DNA of 64,000 nt from Brassica napus (taxonomy: Eukaryota > Streptophyta > Magnoliopsida > Brassicales > Brassicaceae), in the NCBI RefSeq assembly GCF_020379485.1, contig NC_063452.1, positions 31,271,608 through 31,335,607 on the forward strand. The letters run 5' to 3'. Positions 54,568-64,000 of the stretch are shown here, in pieces. The notes under the pieces were generated by a model. It made no database searches. It saw nothing but the letters and a program-made list of their open reading frames with translations, and was not told the DNA's origin. The first letter of the stretch is position 1; every line of letters starts with the position of its first letter. The position numbers were made by a program, and so were the translations under genes.

Positions 54568-57523
54568 ATGAAGGGCCGAAAAAGAAAGAATCCATCTACT
54601 ACGTCCGTTGGAATCTCCAGTAGAACTAGAGCTAGAAAGGCGGTCTCATATGGGAATGAGCCGGCAAGAGAAACGACTGTAGTTTCGCTCTCAGTTGATT
54701 CTGAAAGTGAAGACATGTCTGTTGTATCATCTAAGGTAGTTTTTGCATACATTTTAATCATTGTCAGTGAGAAAGTATACTAGTTTTAGTAGTAACGAAT
54801 GACTGATATATATATTATGATTGCAGGCAAGCAACCACCGCAGCCCCTTGAATTATACTTCAAGAGCACATAGTTCACGAAGACTTGCAAGATTCAAACC
54901 AAGTGCTTTGTGAAGAACACAGTGGACGTGATTAAGAAGCTTAAGGAGGAGGTTAAATGGTTCACAAGCCATCCTCAGTTTCGTCACTTCTTCCACATGC
55001 CTGATGAACAATACCTGAAGCTCCAAGGAATGTGGATGTTACTCTTGCGCACCATTTCGACTGAAGAAGAGGATGTTGCATGGTTTGGGGTGAATGGTGT
55101 GCCCATCCGCTATTCTATGAGGGAGCATGCCTTCATCTGTGGCTTAGACTGCCATGAGTATCCGAGGAAATATTTGAAGCTCGGGAGTACTAAATTTGTG
55201 GATTATTACTTCGGTGGACTAAAGAAGATCACCATAACAGATGTGGAGCACAAGCTGTTGTCTATGAAGACGCCATGCAATGATAGATTGAATATGGTTG
55301 TCTTGTTCTTCCTTGGTCGGGTTATCAGAGGACATGCAAAGGATTCCGGACCAGTAGACCCGTTCATCTTAAGGATCGTGGAAGATTTGGATGTTTGCAG
55401 AACATTTCCTTGGGGTCGTCTGACATTTGAGGAAGCAATAAAGAACATTAAGCATATGATGGATCTTCTGAAGGGTGAAGTGCACTCGGCATGCGGCTTT
55501 CTTGGATTCATAATTCCATTAGAGGTAAAGCATACAATTTAGTAAAATATTAGTTGTTTTATAACCGTAAATCTGATATACTGTGACAATATTTGCGTAG
55601 ATTTTGGCTTTTGAGTGTATTCCTAAGCTGGAGAAAAGATTTCGACTATCTGTAGACATACTTTGTGAAGATTGTCCTAGGATGTGCAAGAGCCGGTTTA
55701 CAAAGAGTAGCATGAAGGGCTATCCTTTGGAAGATATATATGCTGCACTTGGAAACACAAAGGTATATGTATATATACTTTGTAGTAGAAACTAGAAGAA
55801 TATAATAAAATTTAAACTGATCTTCCTTTTCCCTTTTATTTTCAGGTTATTAACAGTGTGTTGGTGCCAACTGTGGGTGAGGAAATCATGCTGGCTCGTA
55901 TAATTAATGAGGAGCCAGAGTATCATTGTGAGGGAAGCACAAGTGACACTTGGAACCACTAGCTAAATGTGAAGCATATGAAGATATTTTGGAAAGAACT
56001 ATACGAGTTAGATGTTGCTGCACGAGTGTTTGAAAAGAAGAAGGACAAAGAAAAGGTGACGTTTTTAGAAGATTCGTCTTCTAATTCTGGGTTGGAGAGC
56101 TTGAAAGCTCCGGAAGAAAGGATTTTGGGGGCAATGAGTGAAGGATTTTCTGGTCTTAAATTAGTGGTGGAGACAAAGCTGGGTGATATGGATGTGAGGA
56201 TGAGTAAATTTGAAAAGAACCAGCGACAACTGAGAAGAAGGGCTAAGAAAATAGAAGAAAGGCTGACTTCTATCGAGAGCAAGAAAAATGAGGAGAGGAA
56301 CTATGGTGAAGATATGGATTTTGGACAGTGGGATGATAAGGATTATGGTAGAGCTGAAGGGAAGGAAAATAGTGAGAAGGCTAAGGAAGAAAAGGGAAAC
56401 ACTGAGTCTGGCGAGGAAAAGGATGTGGTCTCGGGTGAGGAAAACAGTAAGGATGGTGAGAAAGACAAGGGAAACGTGGAGGATGATATGGAACAAGATG
56501 ACGAAGAGGAAGAGCAAGTTGTTGTGGAGAAAAGGACTGAAAGCAGTGAAGAAGAGAAGGAGAACGAGGCTGATAAAACAGAGCTGGGAACTAGGGAAGA
56601 AGATGAGGTATCTGAAGAAGATTACGATACTGAGGAAGAGGCTGCGAAGAGGAGAATAAAGGCGGATGCGGTATGGAGGAGAATTCTTTCTGAATCTGAC
56701 GAAGATGTAGCGGAGAAGAAAGAGGTTGAAGGGAAAGAGGTTCAAGAAGAGGTTGAGAATCTAGAGAAAGAGGCTGAGAAAGTTTCCAAGGGAACTCCTA
56801 CACCACCACGTGGTAGACCGAAGAGATTGGCCGCGAGAAAAATAGTACTTACACCACCAGAGGAGTTTTTAAGAGGACCGGCGGTAACTGAGCCATCACC
56901 TATCGAGACTGAAAAAGAGGCTGAGGAGATGGCAGTTGAAGCAGATGTGGAGGAAGAGGAGGAAAAACCTGAGGAAAGTGACGAGGAGAGTCCCACCGAG
57001 AAAAATGCTGAAGAAATGGTGGAGGAAGAAGAAGCAATAGAGGAGAGTCCCACCGAAGAAAATGTTAAAAAAATGGTGGAGGAAGAAGTTGTGGAAGAAG
57101 AAACTATGGAAGAAGAAGCTGTGGAAGCAGAGAAAGCTGAGCAAGAGGCGGATAAAGTGGTTGAGAAAGAAGCTTAAAAAGTTGTCAAGGAAGAGGGTGA
57201 TAAATACACTGATGATGTGGGCCTTGGTCGTTTACAAGGCTAGTGAGGAGATGGCAGATGGGACCAATGAGGTGAGGAGAGATGGAACCAATGAGGTGAG
57301 GACAGGGTTCTAGCTTCGGTGCAAACAGAAGATAATGATGTATGGCAAACCAAGGAAGGTTACAGCTAAGAAGAGGCGCATACCAAGTAACGAATCAGCA
57401 CTTGTGATTGCATATACGCCAAGGGAGAAGAGAAAACCTCAGTGGCTGCAAAGTCCCTACACGCAGATGAAGACCGAAGACATTGACAGGCCTAAGAAGA
57501 AGCGTAAAACAAAGGCTAAGTAG
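54568..57523 (+). pseudogene. DUF1985-domain gene, Ulp1 protease part missing, broken frame
   Basis: Exons are 54568-54735, 54827-55524, 55601-55762 and 55846 onward. Exon 2 carries DUF1985 (FRHFFHMPDEQYLKLQGMWM to RYSMREHAFICGLDCHEYP). Exon 4 encodes a coiled region and a long glutamate/lysine-rich tail with an AT-hook-like PRGRPKR. DUF1985 proteins of crucifers are usually fused to a C-terminal Ulp1 (SUMO-type cysteine) protease and many ride on Mutator-like elements. Here the sequence stops after the spacer (YTPREKRKPQWLQSPYT, about 57410-57460); no Ulp1 catalytic region follows, because the Athila-type element begins at 57600. Lesions are a one-base shift near 54900, a TAG after TWNH (about 55960), and TAA at 57175 before the last part. 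It is probably non-functional. Confidence 0.8.
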
Positions 57524-57599
57524 GCCTCTGGAAATTATTTATGCATTTTAAGTCTTTAAAACTTGGTAGGATGTTTAAACTTGGTTGTAGTATGCTTTT

Positions 57600-59419
57600 T
57601 GATATCTCATGATTTTTATAAGTTTTAGATTCATATTTTAGCTTATTATGATCATTTTAGGTTGCATTTAGGTCTTTGTGTTGTATTTGCATACTCATTT
57701 GCATATCATAGGGGTTGGAATGCTTATTTGGAAGTTTGGGGCGAAATTCATGGGTTATACTGCAAATTTTGGAAGTTTTGGGTCCACTGTGATGTTAACA
57801 AGAACCCAGGGACCAAGGTTGCAAATTCGTAATATTCGATTGGGCTAAATCGCACATTGGAAACTTTGGGTTTGATTCGCGAGGGCATTTTTGCACATTC
57901 CAAAGGCTGGGTCCGTTTTGTAAAGAATCAAAAGGCCAGGGACTGGTTTTGAAAATAATGAAGAAACCTCCATTGGAGAGCACGAGCTTTCTCCTGATGC
58001 ATCCGGAGCTTGACGACGCGGCGAGCCTGTTACAGTACCATGGAGAAGGAAGCTACGATCTGAGAGCACGACACCGTGGAGGAGCTCACGAGCTTCTCTT
58101 CGCCGGATCTGAATCCCGACGGCGGAGGCTGAGAGCACGGCGGAGAGCTTACCACGACGAAAACCACGACGGGAGAACTGAGCACCGGCGAGGTGTTGAC
58201 GATGGATGAACGACGGATTGAGCTTGGCTGTGGCTCGGTGGTTCCGGTTCAGTGGAGAGCTTAGTGACGACGAAGCTTGAAGCGACGACCTCCGCGAGTT
58301 GTAGCCATGAACGAAGCGAGCTCGAGCACAGCGACGTGATGAACTCGCTCGGGAAATCCATCATCAAAGATCAAGCATCACAGCGACTTGCCACAGCGAG
58401 GTGCAAAGGCCGCTCGCAGAAGACAAAAACGCGATCTCAGAAATGATTGACCGGTTTATTCCGGTTTGACCCGGTTTAATTCACTAAACCAGCTCGAGTT
58501 TGGCATCTCTTATATATAGTTTTAAACCTAAAAACCTAAGAAAAATCTCATTTTTCTCTCAAGAACTTGCCTCCCTTTGTAAAAAAAAAGCTTGAATCTT
58601 TATATCATAATCTAAGGAAGTTCTTCATATTATATCTTGTTTCTCCTTCTCATAAACATGGTGAGCCTTGAATCCATCATGGGTTCGAGGTTTCTCATGG
58701 AGATTAGAGAGTAGACACTCCTTGGATTCATAGTTAAGGTAGATTAGGGTGATTAAGTGTAGATTTAGGGTGTTTTATTGTAGATCCTTGTATGAACTTG
58801 CTTGTTGAGTATTTTTAATGCTTGTTTAGTCTTGATCACTCTAAACCTGATTTCTAAACACTTCTCATCAGACATGATTAGATGAAGTGTTTGAATCAAC
58901 TCAACTAAGCTCTAGTGAGATTAGCCAAGGACACTTGATGTTAAAATTGCTAGATAGTTATTGAACTTGAACTTAAAGATTGCTTGATTGAATTAAGCCA
59001 AAGACATTTGATGTTTAATGATTTCTAAGCAAATGGGCATTTACCTAGACATAGGACTTGTCTAGAATTGTGTTTAGACTTAAGAGATTACTTTGATTGA
59101 AAGTTGCCACCTTTAGATTGAACCTTGATCACCTTATATCAATTATCCTTACCATGGATCCATCCTTAGTATTTGATTGAATTCTTGCACTTATTTCTTG
59201 ACTGGATTTGAGATCACCTTGTTTATATTTCTAGGATATTAGTTTGTTACAAATCATCTATCTTCTTGTTTGCTTAAATTAGGAAGGTTTGTGTATTCTT
59301 GGTGTTATAAGTCTCTAGTTCTCTGTGGATTCGATCCTAAAATGCTACAATGACATACCATTCGATTGTGGTATTGTTGGCACATTAGGTTAATTGGTGT
59401 GTGCTTAAACGCGTAATCA
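57600..59419 (+). repeat. 5' LTR of the Athila/Tat-type element, 1820 bp
   Basis: Starts TGATATCTCATG and ends CGCGTAATCA. The open frames in it (for example at 57949-58209, E/R/H-rich) appear identically in the other LTR and are not convincing genes. A TATATATA stretch near 58510, 900 bp in, is the likely core promoter. Confidence 0.95.
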
Positions 59420-59422
59420 ATT

Positions 59423-59440
59423 TGGCGCCGTTGCCGGGGA
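59423..59440 (+). promoter_or_regulatory. Primer-binding site, tRNA-Asp type
   Basis: TGGCGCCGTTGCCGGGGA, three bases after the LTR, is the characteristic site of Athila/Tat elements. Confidence 0.95.
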
Positions 59441-59560
59441 ACTAAGTAGATTTGTCATTAAGATTTCAAACTTTCTTGAGATTAAGCTTTATTTTCGTAT
59501 GCTTTGTTTTGCTTTTGTATAGCTACTAACCTTTTATTCTAGATTTTCTCTTTTGTAGTG

Positions 59561-60520
59561 ATGGCTTCAAGCTACTTTGAGAAGCCACAAGAAGAGGAAG
59601 ACACATTTGAAGATCACATTGAAGATGAGCCCTATGTGTTTGTGGAGCCACCACCCTTTGATATACGCATACTCACACCAGACCAAAGGGATGAGTTGCA
59701 TCGGCTTCAGAGAATGAAAGAGAATCGGGACAAGACAAAGAGAAACCTAGCACAACTTATCCGGATACACCTCATTAGGGACCAAGCAGAGTTTGAAGAA
59801 AGGGAGGTTACCCAGTATGAGTTAGATGCTGCTTGTGCCCTTAATGAGGTAATGTATTGGGCTCCACCACTCCAACTGGAAGGTATAGAAATTTCCACTT
59901 TAAAACTTCAACTCGAGGAAATATGCTTGCCTTGTGGTGAGAATAATATCTCTGGTCTTAATTCTCTTGTGCTCATAAATGAATGTCTTGATCTGATATG
60001 TGAAACTAGGAAACTAGATGAATTGAGAGTAGAAAAGCTTGTTAGAGATCATATTGAAGTTTGTTTTGACAAGAGCTATCTATGTGCTTCATTTGATCTT
60101 GAATCTGAGTTTTTCATTCTTAATGAACCTAGACCCCTTCTTGAACCTGCTGATTTAGGGGATGAACTTGATGTGGATAAGCTCTTGCTTGAGATAGAAA
60201 ACCCCCATGCTGAAAACTATCATGAGAATGTGAACGTTGTGAATTATTTGATTGATGGAGATAGAGTTGACTACTTTGTTAAAACCTCGTTTGAACCTGT
60301 AGTTGATTTTGTGTTTCCACCTATTGCTTTTGATTCTCATGATCATCTGAACCTCAAGAAGCATTTCATAACTCATATCATATCTTTAGTGAAGCTCTTT
60401 GAGGAAAAATCTGTCTATTTTCTATGGACAGTAGTGTGTTTCTTTGCACACTTGGTTTCTTGCTCTTGTAGGAGAAAGACCAAAGGTGCATTGGCTCAGC
60501 CTTTTGATACTTATGATTAG
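59561..60520 (+). CDS. Unknown ORF of the Athila/Tat-type element, 319 aa
   Basis: The start is ATG at 59561 (ASSYFEKPQEEEDTFEDHIE), 138 bases after the primer site, where gag normally begins. The protein is acidic, with charged helical stretches (residues about 45-75) and glutamate/leucine-rich middle parts. Near the C-terminus is one hydrophobic stretch, SVYFLWTVVCFFAHLVSC (about 286-303), followed by basic RRK, which could be a membrane segment. No gag, zinc-knuckle, protease, RT or integrase motif is visible. The frame is fully open, as expected for a young copy. A role in helper-dependent packaging, or a captured gene, are possibilities only; I do not recognise the family. Confidence 0.65.
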   Translation: MASSYFEKPQEEEDTFEDHIEDEPYVFVEPPPFDIRILTPDQRDELHRLQRMKENRDKTKRNLAQLIRIHLIRDQAEFEEREVTQYELDAACALNEVMYWAPPLQLEGIEISTLKLQLEEICLPCGENNISGLNSLVLINECLDLICETRKLDELRVEKLVRDHIEVCFDKSYLCASFDLESEFFILNEPRPLLEPADLGDELDVDKLLLEIENPHAENYHENVNVVNYLIDGDRVDYFVKTSFEPVVDFVFPPIAFDSHDHLNLKKHFITHIISLVKLFEEKSVYFLWTVVCFFAHLVSCSCRRKTKGALAQPFDTYD

Positions 60521-62180
60521 CAAGCACACAAAGTCAAGCTAGAGACTTAAAACAAGCTCACTTGGGAGGAAGTCCCATGTCTATCCATATATATATTATT
60601 GTTTTACTTGTGTGGTTTTTCTTTTGTGTGTTTAATAAATGGGTTTAAAATTTTTAGGTGATTCTCCTCTTAATCAAAGAGAAAGATGGCCATCCCGCAA
60701 AGCTACAAGTGATAAAATTATTCAACTCCTTCTAGCAACTCCAAGCTAAGTGTCTCTACAACCATTGTAAATATACAGTCTTCTTGTTTGTTTCTTCTAG
60801 ACCTCTTCTTTCACCTTGCTCTCACACAAGAGATTGTGTGAAGTAAGTGTGGGGGGGAGAGTCTACTTATCTCACATGTTTTCTGTTTTGTTTACTTGTC
60901 ATAAGCATTGCATATCCATTTGCATAGAAAATCCATAAAAAAAAAAATACATTTGCATCTTTAGGTTTGAGTCTAGATCATATAGAATGCATAGGTAAAA
61001 TCCCTATGCAGGACTCATGCAATGAACTCATTGTTGATACCCTTTTGAATCATAATAAGTAGCTTGAGCTTCTTCTGAATTTCTTGTAGACTTCGAGCCT
61101 TGAAAACTCCTCTTAAGACTCATTGAATCTTACTCTTTGAAACCAACTCCGATCTTAATTGACTAAAATGAACTTAATGCTTCTTGCTTATGGTCTCTTG
61201 AGTACTAAATCATGGCTTTACACACACTTGAGCTTGTATAAACCATTTTACCAATCTTTTTGACAACTCAAGTGGTAGTCCATACCCTAAACCCTTCCCT
61301 TCTTTCAAACCATCATTAATTGTTGAGTGAGGTTTTTTTGTGAAAGCTTGTCATGTGCAAAATCTTGAGAGTATTAGGAGCGACATTGATTTGTTCTCAT
61401 CTCTTGCTAGCATAGGGACCTCTTTTGGGCTAGAATCTAGGATGGTGGTTGGAATGATGTGCTTTAATTATTTTGATCTTGAGGATTGAATTGGGAAAGA
61501 TTATGTAAAGGAAATGAATCAAAAAAAAAAAAAAAAAATGTCTAAAAAAATAAATAAATATATATATATATAGCTCAGATTGTGTCAATAAAAACCCCAA
61601 AAAGAAAAGAAAAAAAAAAGAGAAAAGAGTGTTCATTGGGTAAGAGATAAAAATGGGTGTACATTTGGGATTTGAGATGAAGAAAAGAAAGGGTAGAACT
61701 TAAAAATTGTCTAGGAAAAGGGTACAATGATGAGAACCGATTTATGTATGCATTAATTGCTCCTTTTCTTAGATAAATTTTGCATAATGATCAAACTCCT
61801 ATTCTTGAGTGTAAGTCACCATAGCAAAATGTATTTGGACCCTTCTCATTCTTCACATTAAGCCATTTTTTTTCTCACCAAACCAAATGATTTGGACCAA
61901 TTGGCAATTTGCGAGAATTCACTTATGATATTTCTTATTGAATGTGAGAGTTGGTTGATTTGAGGATTCATGATAATGAGTTAAAATATCAAAGGAATTG
62001 ATAGGTCGAGAGAAGTTAGAGCTAATAAAAACATCTTGCTCTTGCTATTTGGTATGATTTTGTAAGGATATCACAATGATGGCATTGAAGAGTTTCTTAA
62101 GGTCATGAATCTACATTTGTGTATTGAAACATCACTTCCCATGTTCTTGAAAGTTTACTTGAGGACAAGTAAAGGACTAG
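60521..62180. other. Non-coding 3' part of the Athila/Tat-type element
   Basis: No ORF of note. A second G-rich tract (GTGTGGGGGGGAG) at about 60849-60861 resembles a polypurine tract. A-runs and a TA repeat lie at 61519-61575. Confidence 0.6.
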
Positions 62181-62191
62181 TGTGGGGGAGT
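62181..62191 (+). promoter_or_regulatory. Polypurine tract of the Athila/Tat-type element
   Basis: TGTGGGGGAGT directly before the TGATATC of the right LTR. Confidence 0.85.
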
Positions 62192-64000
62192 TGATATCTC
62201 ATGATTTTTATAAGTTTTAGATTCATATTTTAGCTTATTATGATCATTTTAGGTTGCATTTAGGTCTTTGTGTTGTATTTGCATACTCATTTGCATATCA
62301 TAGGGGTTGGAATGCTTATTTGGAAGTTTGGGGCGAAATTCATGGGTTATACTGCAAATTTTGGAAGTTTTGGGTCCACTGTGATGTTAACAAGAACCCA
62401 GGGACCAAGGTTGCAAATTCGTAATATTCGATTGGGCTAAATCGCACATTGGAAACTTTGGGTTTGATTCGCGAGGGCATTTTTGCACATTCCAAAGGCT
62501 GGGTCCGTTTTGTAAAGAATCAAAAGGCCAGGGACTGGTTTTGAAAATAATGAAGAAACCTCCATTGGAGAGCACGAGCTTTCTCCTGATGCATCCGGAG
62601 CTTGACGACGCGGCGAGCCTGTTACAGTACCATGGAGAAGGAAGCTACGATCTGAGAGCACGACACCGTGGAGGAGCTCACGAGCTTCTCTTCGCCGGAT
62701 CTGAATCCCGACGGCGGAGGCTGAGAGCACGGCGGAGAGCTTACCACGACGAAAACCACGACGGGAGAACTGAGCACCGGCGAGGTGTTGACGATGGATG
62801 AACGACGGATTGAGCTTGGCTGTGGCTCGGTGGTTCCGGTTCAGTGGAGAGCTTAGTGACGACGAAGCTTGAAGCGACGACCTCCGCGAGTTGTAGCCAT
62901 GAACGAAGCGAGCTCGAGCACAGCGACGTGATGAACTCGCTCGGGAAATCCATCATCAAAGATCAAGCATCACAGCGACTTGCCACAGCGAGGTGCAAAG
63001 GCCGCTCGCAGAAGACAAAAACGCGATCTCAGAAATGATTGACCGGTTTATTCCGGTTTGACCCGGTTTAATTCACTAAACCAGCTCGAGTTTGGCATCT
63101 CTTATATATAGTTTTAAACCTAAAAACCTAAGAAAAATCTCATTTTTCTCTCAAGAACTTGCCTCCCTTTGTAAAAAAAAAGCTTGAATCTTTATATCAT
63201 AATCTAAGGAAGTTCTTCATATTATATCTTGTTTCTCCTTCTCATAAACATGGTGAGCCTTGAATCCATCATGGGTTCGAGGTTTCTCATGGAGATTAGA
63301 GAGTAGACACTCCTTGGATTCATGGTTAAGGTAGATTAGGGTGATTAAGTGTAGATTTAGGGTGTTTTATTGTAGATCCTTGTATGAACTTGCTTGTTGA
63401 GTATTTTTAATGCTTGTTTAGTCTTGATCACTCTAAACCTGATTTCTAAACACTTCTCATCAGACATGATTAGATGAAGTGTTTGAATCAACTCAACTAA
63501 GCTCTAGTGAGATTAGCCAAGGACACTTGATGTTAAAATTGCTAGATAGTTATTGAACTTGAACTTAAAGATTGCTTGATTGAATTAAGCCAAAGACATT
63601 TGATGTTTAATGATTTCTAAGCAAATAGGCATTTACCTAGACATAGGACTTGTCTAGAATTGTGTTTAGACTTAAGAGATTACTTTGATTGAAAGTTGCC
63701 ACCTTTAGATTGAACCTTGATCACCTTATATCAATTATCCTTACCATGGATCCATCCTTAGTATTTGATTGAATTCTTGCACTTATTTCTTGACTGGATT
63801 TGAGATCACCTTGTTTATATTTCTAGGATATTAGTTTGTTACAAATCATCTATCTTCTTGTTTGCTTAAATTAGGAAGGTTTGTGTATTCTTGGTGTTAT
63901 AAGTCTCTAGTTCTCTGTGGATTCGATCCTAAAATGCTACAATGACATACCATTCGATTGTGGTATTGTTGGCACATTAGGTTAATTGGTGTGTGCTTAA
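62192..64000 (+). repeat. 3' LTR of the Athila/Tat-type element, cut by the window edge
   Basis: Copy of 57600-59408 at a constant offset of 4592 bases. Differences seen are A/G at 58734 against 63326 and G/A at 59037 against 63629. Confidence 0.95.

Larger units (their letters stand above)
57600..64000 (+). mobile_element. Athila/Tat-type non-autonomous LTR retrotransposon, very young
   Basis: Direct repeats 57600-59419 and 62192-64000 are its LTRs; by comparison the right one should end near 64011, just outside the window. Only two differences were seen in about 1809 aligned bases. The primer site TGGCGCCGTTGCCGGGGA fits the tRNA-Asp type used by Athila/Tat gypsy elements. A polypurine tract (TGTGGGGGAGT) precedes the right LTR. 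The 2.77 kb interior has one 319-codon ORF of unknown family and no gag, RT or integrase, so it must depend on a helper. The right target duplication is outside the window; the bases left of 57600 are CTTTT. Confidence 0.95.

Noticed and set aside
56161..56745. 194-codon minus-strand hydrophobic frame
   Set aside because: It is the antisense of the glutamate/lysine-rich tail of the DUF1985 gene; such tails always give F/L/S-rich open antisense frames.
57845..58446. Several 60-97 codon frames on both strands, repeated at 62437-63038
   Set aside because: They are LTR sequence present in identical form in both LTRs, overlap one another on both strands and match no family. A real LTR ORF cannot be fully excluded.

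Overview
The window is plant nuclear DNA from the mustard family (Brassicaceae), most likely Brassica or a close relative. The evidence is introns with GT..AG borders, AT-rich spacers, plant TATA boxes, and dense plant transposon families: CACTA, Mutator-like (MULE), hAT, Helitron, Copia, chromovirus and Athila/Tat-type LTR elements. Captured gene pieces read as recognisable relatives of the Arabidopsis proteins HEN1 and MKK2. Almost everything here is transposon or transposon-carried. The only clearly intact ordinary gene is a small ATL-type RING-H2 E3 ligase at 9167-9583.

Layout, left half. 1-1303: a long-inverted-repeat element beside a second terminal copy. 2691-3270: a decayed Copia gag with its primer-binding site. 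4363-8510: the right part of a CACTA element (tail of the transposase ORF, a broken TNPA/Transposase_24 gene, two arrays of subterminal repeats, terminal TIR). 9167-9583: the RING-H2 gene. 9714-12717: a 3.0 kb Helitron. 13434-17645: a Pack-MULE carrying an intron-containing HEN1 fragment. 17949-23048: Helitron remains and two RPA70-like (OB-fold) pseudogene fragments, with a 639 bp hAT element between them. 24228-25415: a hAT element. 25490-28935: two further Helitrons. 29759-33944: a second Pack-MULE, with a perfect 9 bp target duplication and a PPR-gene fragment.

Layout, right half. 34395-35910: a Helitron end and a 5'-truncated LINE. 36090-39572: a 3.5 kb minus-strand Copia-type element with gag only. 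40543-51985: a nest in which a gag/pol-less LTR element (LTRs about 1.8 kb, one AT-hook ORF) is split in its 5' LTR by a 6,133 bp chromovirus (41994-48126, duplication GTAAC) and also contains a 686 bp hAT-like element (48598-49283). 52466-53005: a minus-strand fragment of an MKK2-like MAP kinase kinase. 54568-57523: a DUF1985 gene lacking its Ulp1 protease part. 57600 to the window end: a very young Athila/Tat-type non-autonomous element, whose right LTR is cut by the window edge about 11 bases short.

How it fits together. The genes do not form a pathway; the region is a record of successive insertions. Target duplications and LTR comparisons give a partial order. The Athila-type element (two differences seen in about 1.8 kb of LTR) and the chromovirus (about nine in 965 bp) are the youngest. 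The CACTA, the older Copia relic and the RPA fragments are decayed, often by C-to-T type changes expected of methylated transposon DNA. Several elements carry pieces of host genes for RNA silencing (HEN1), signalling (MKK2), organelle RNA handling (PPR) and DNA replication (RPA70). All positions, repeat counts and identities were read by eye, without alignment software.
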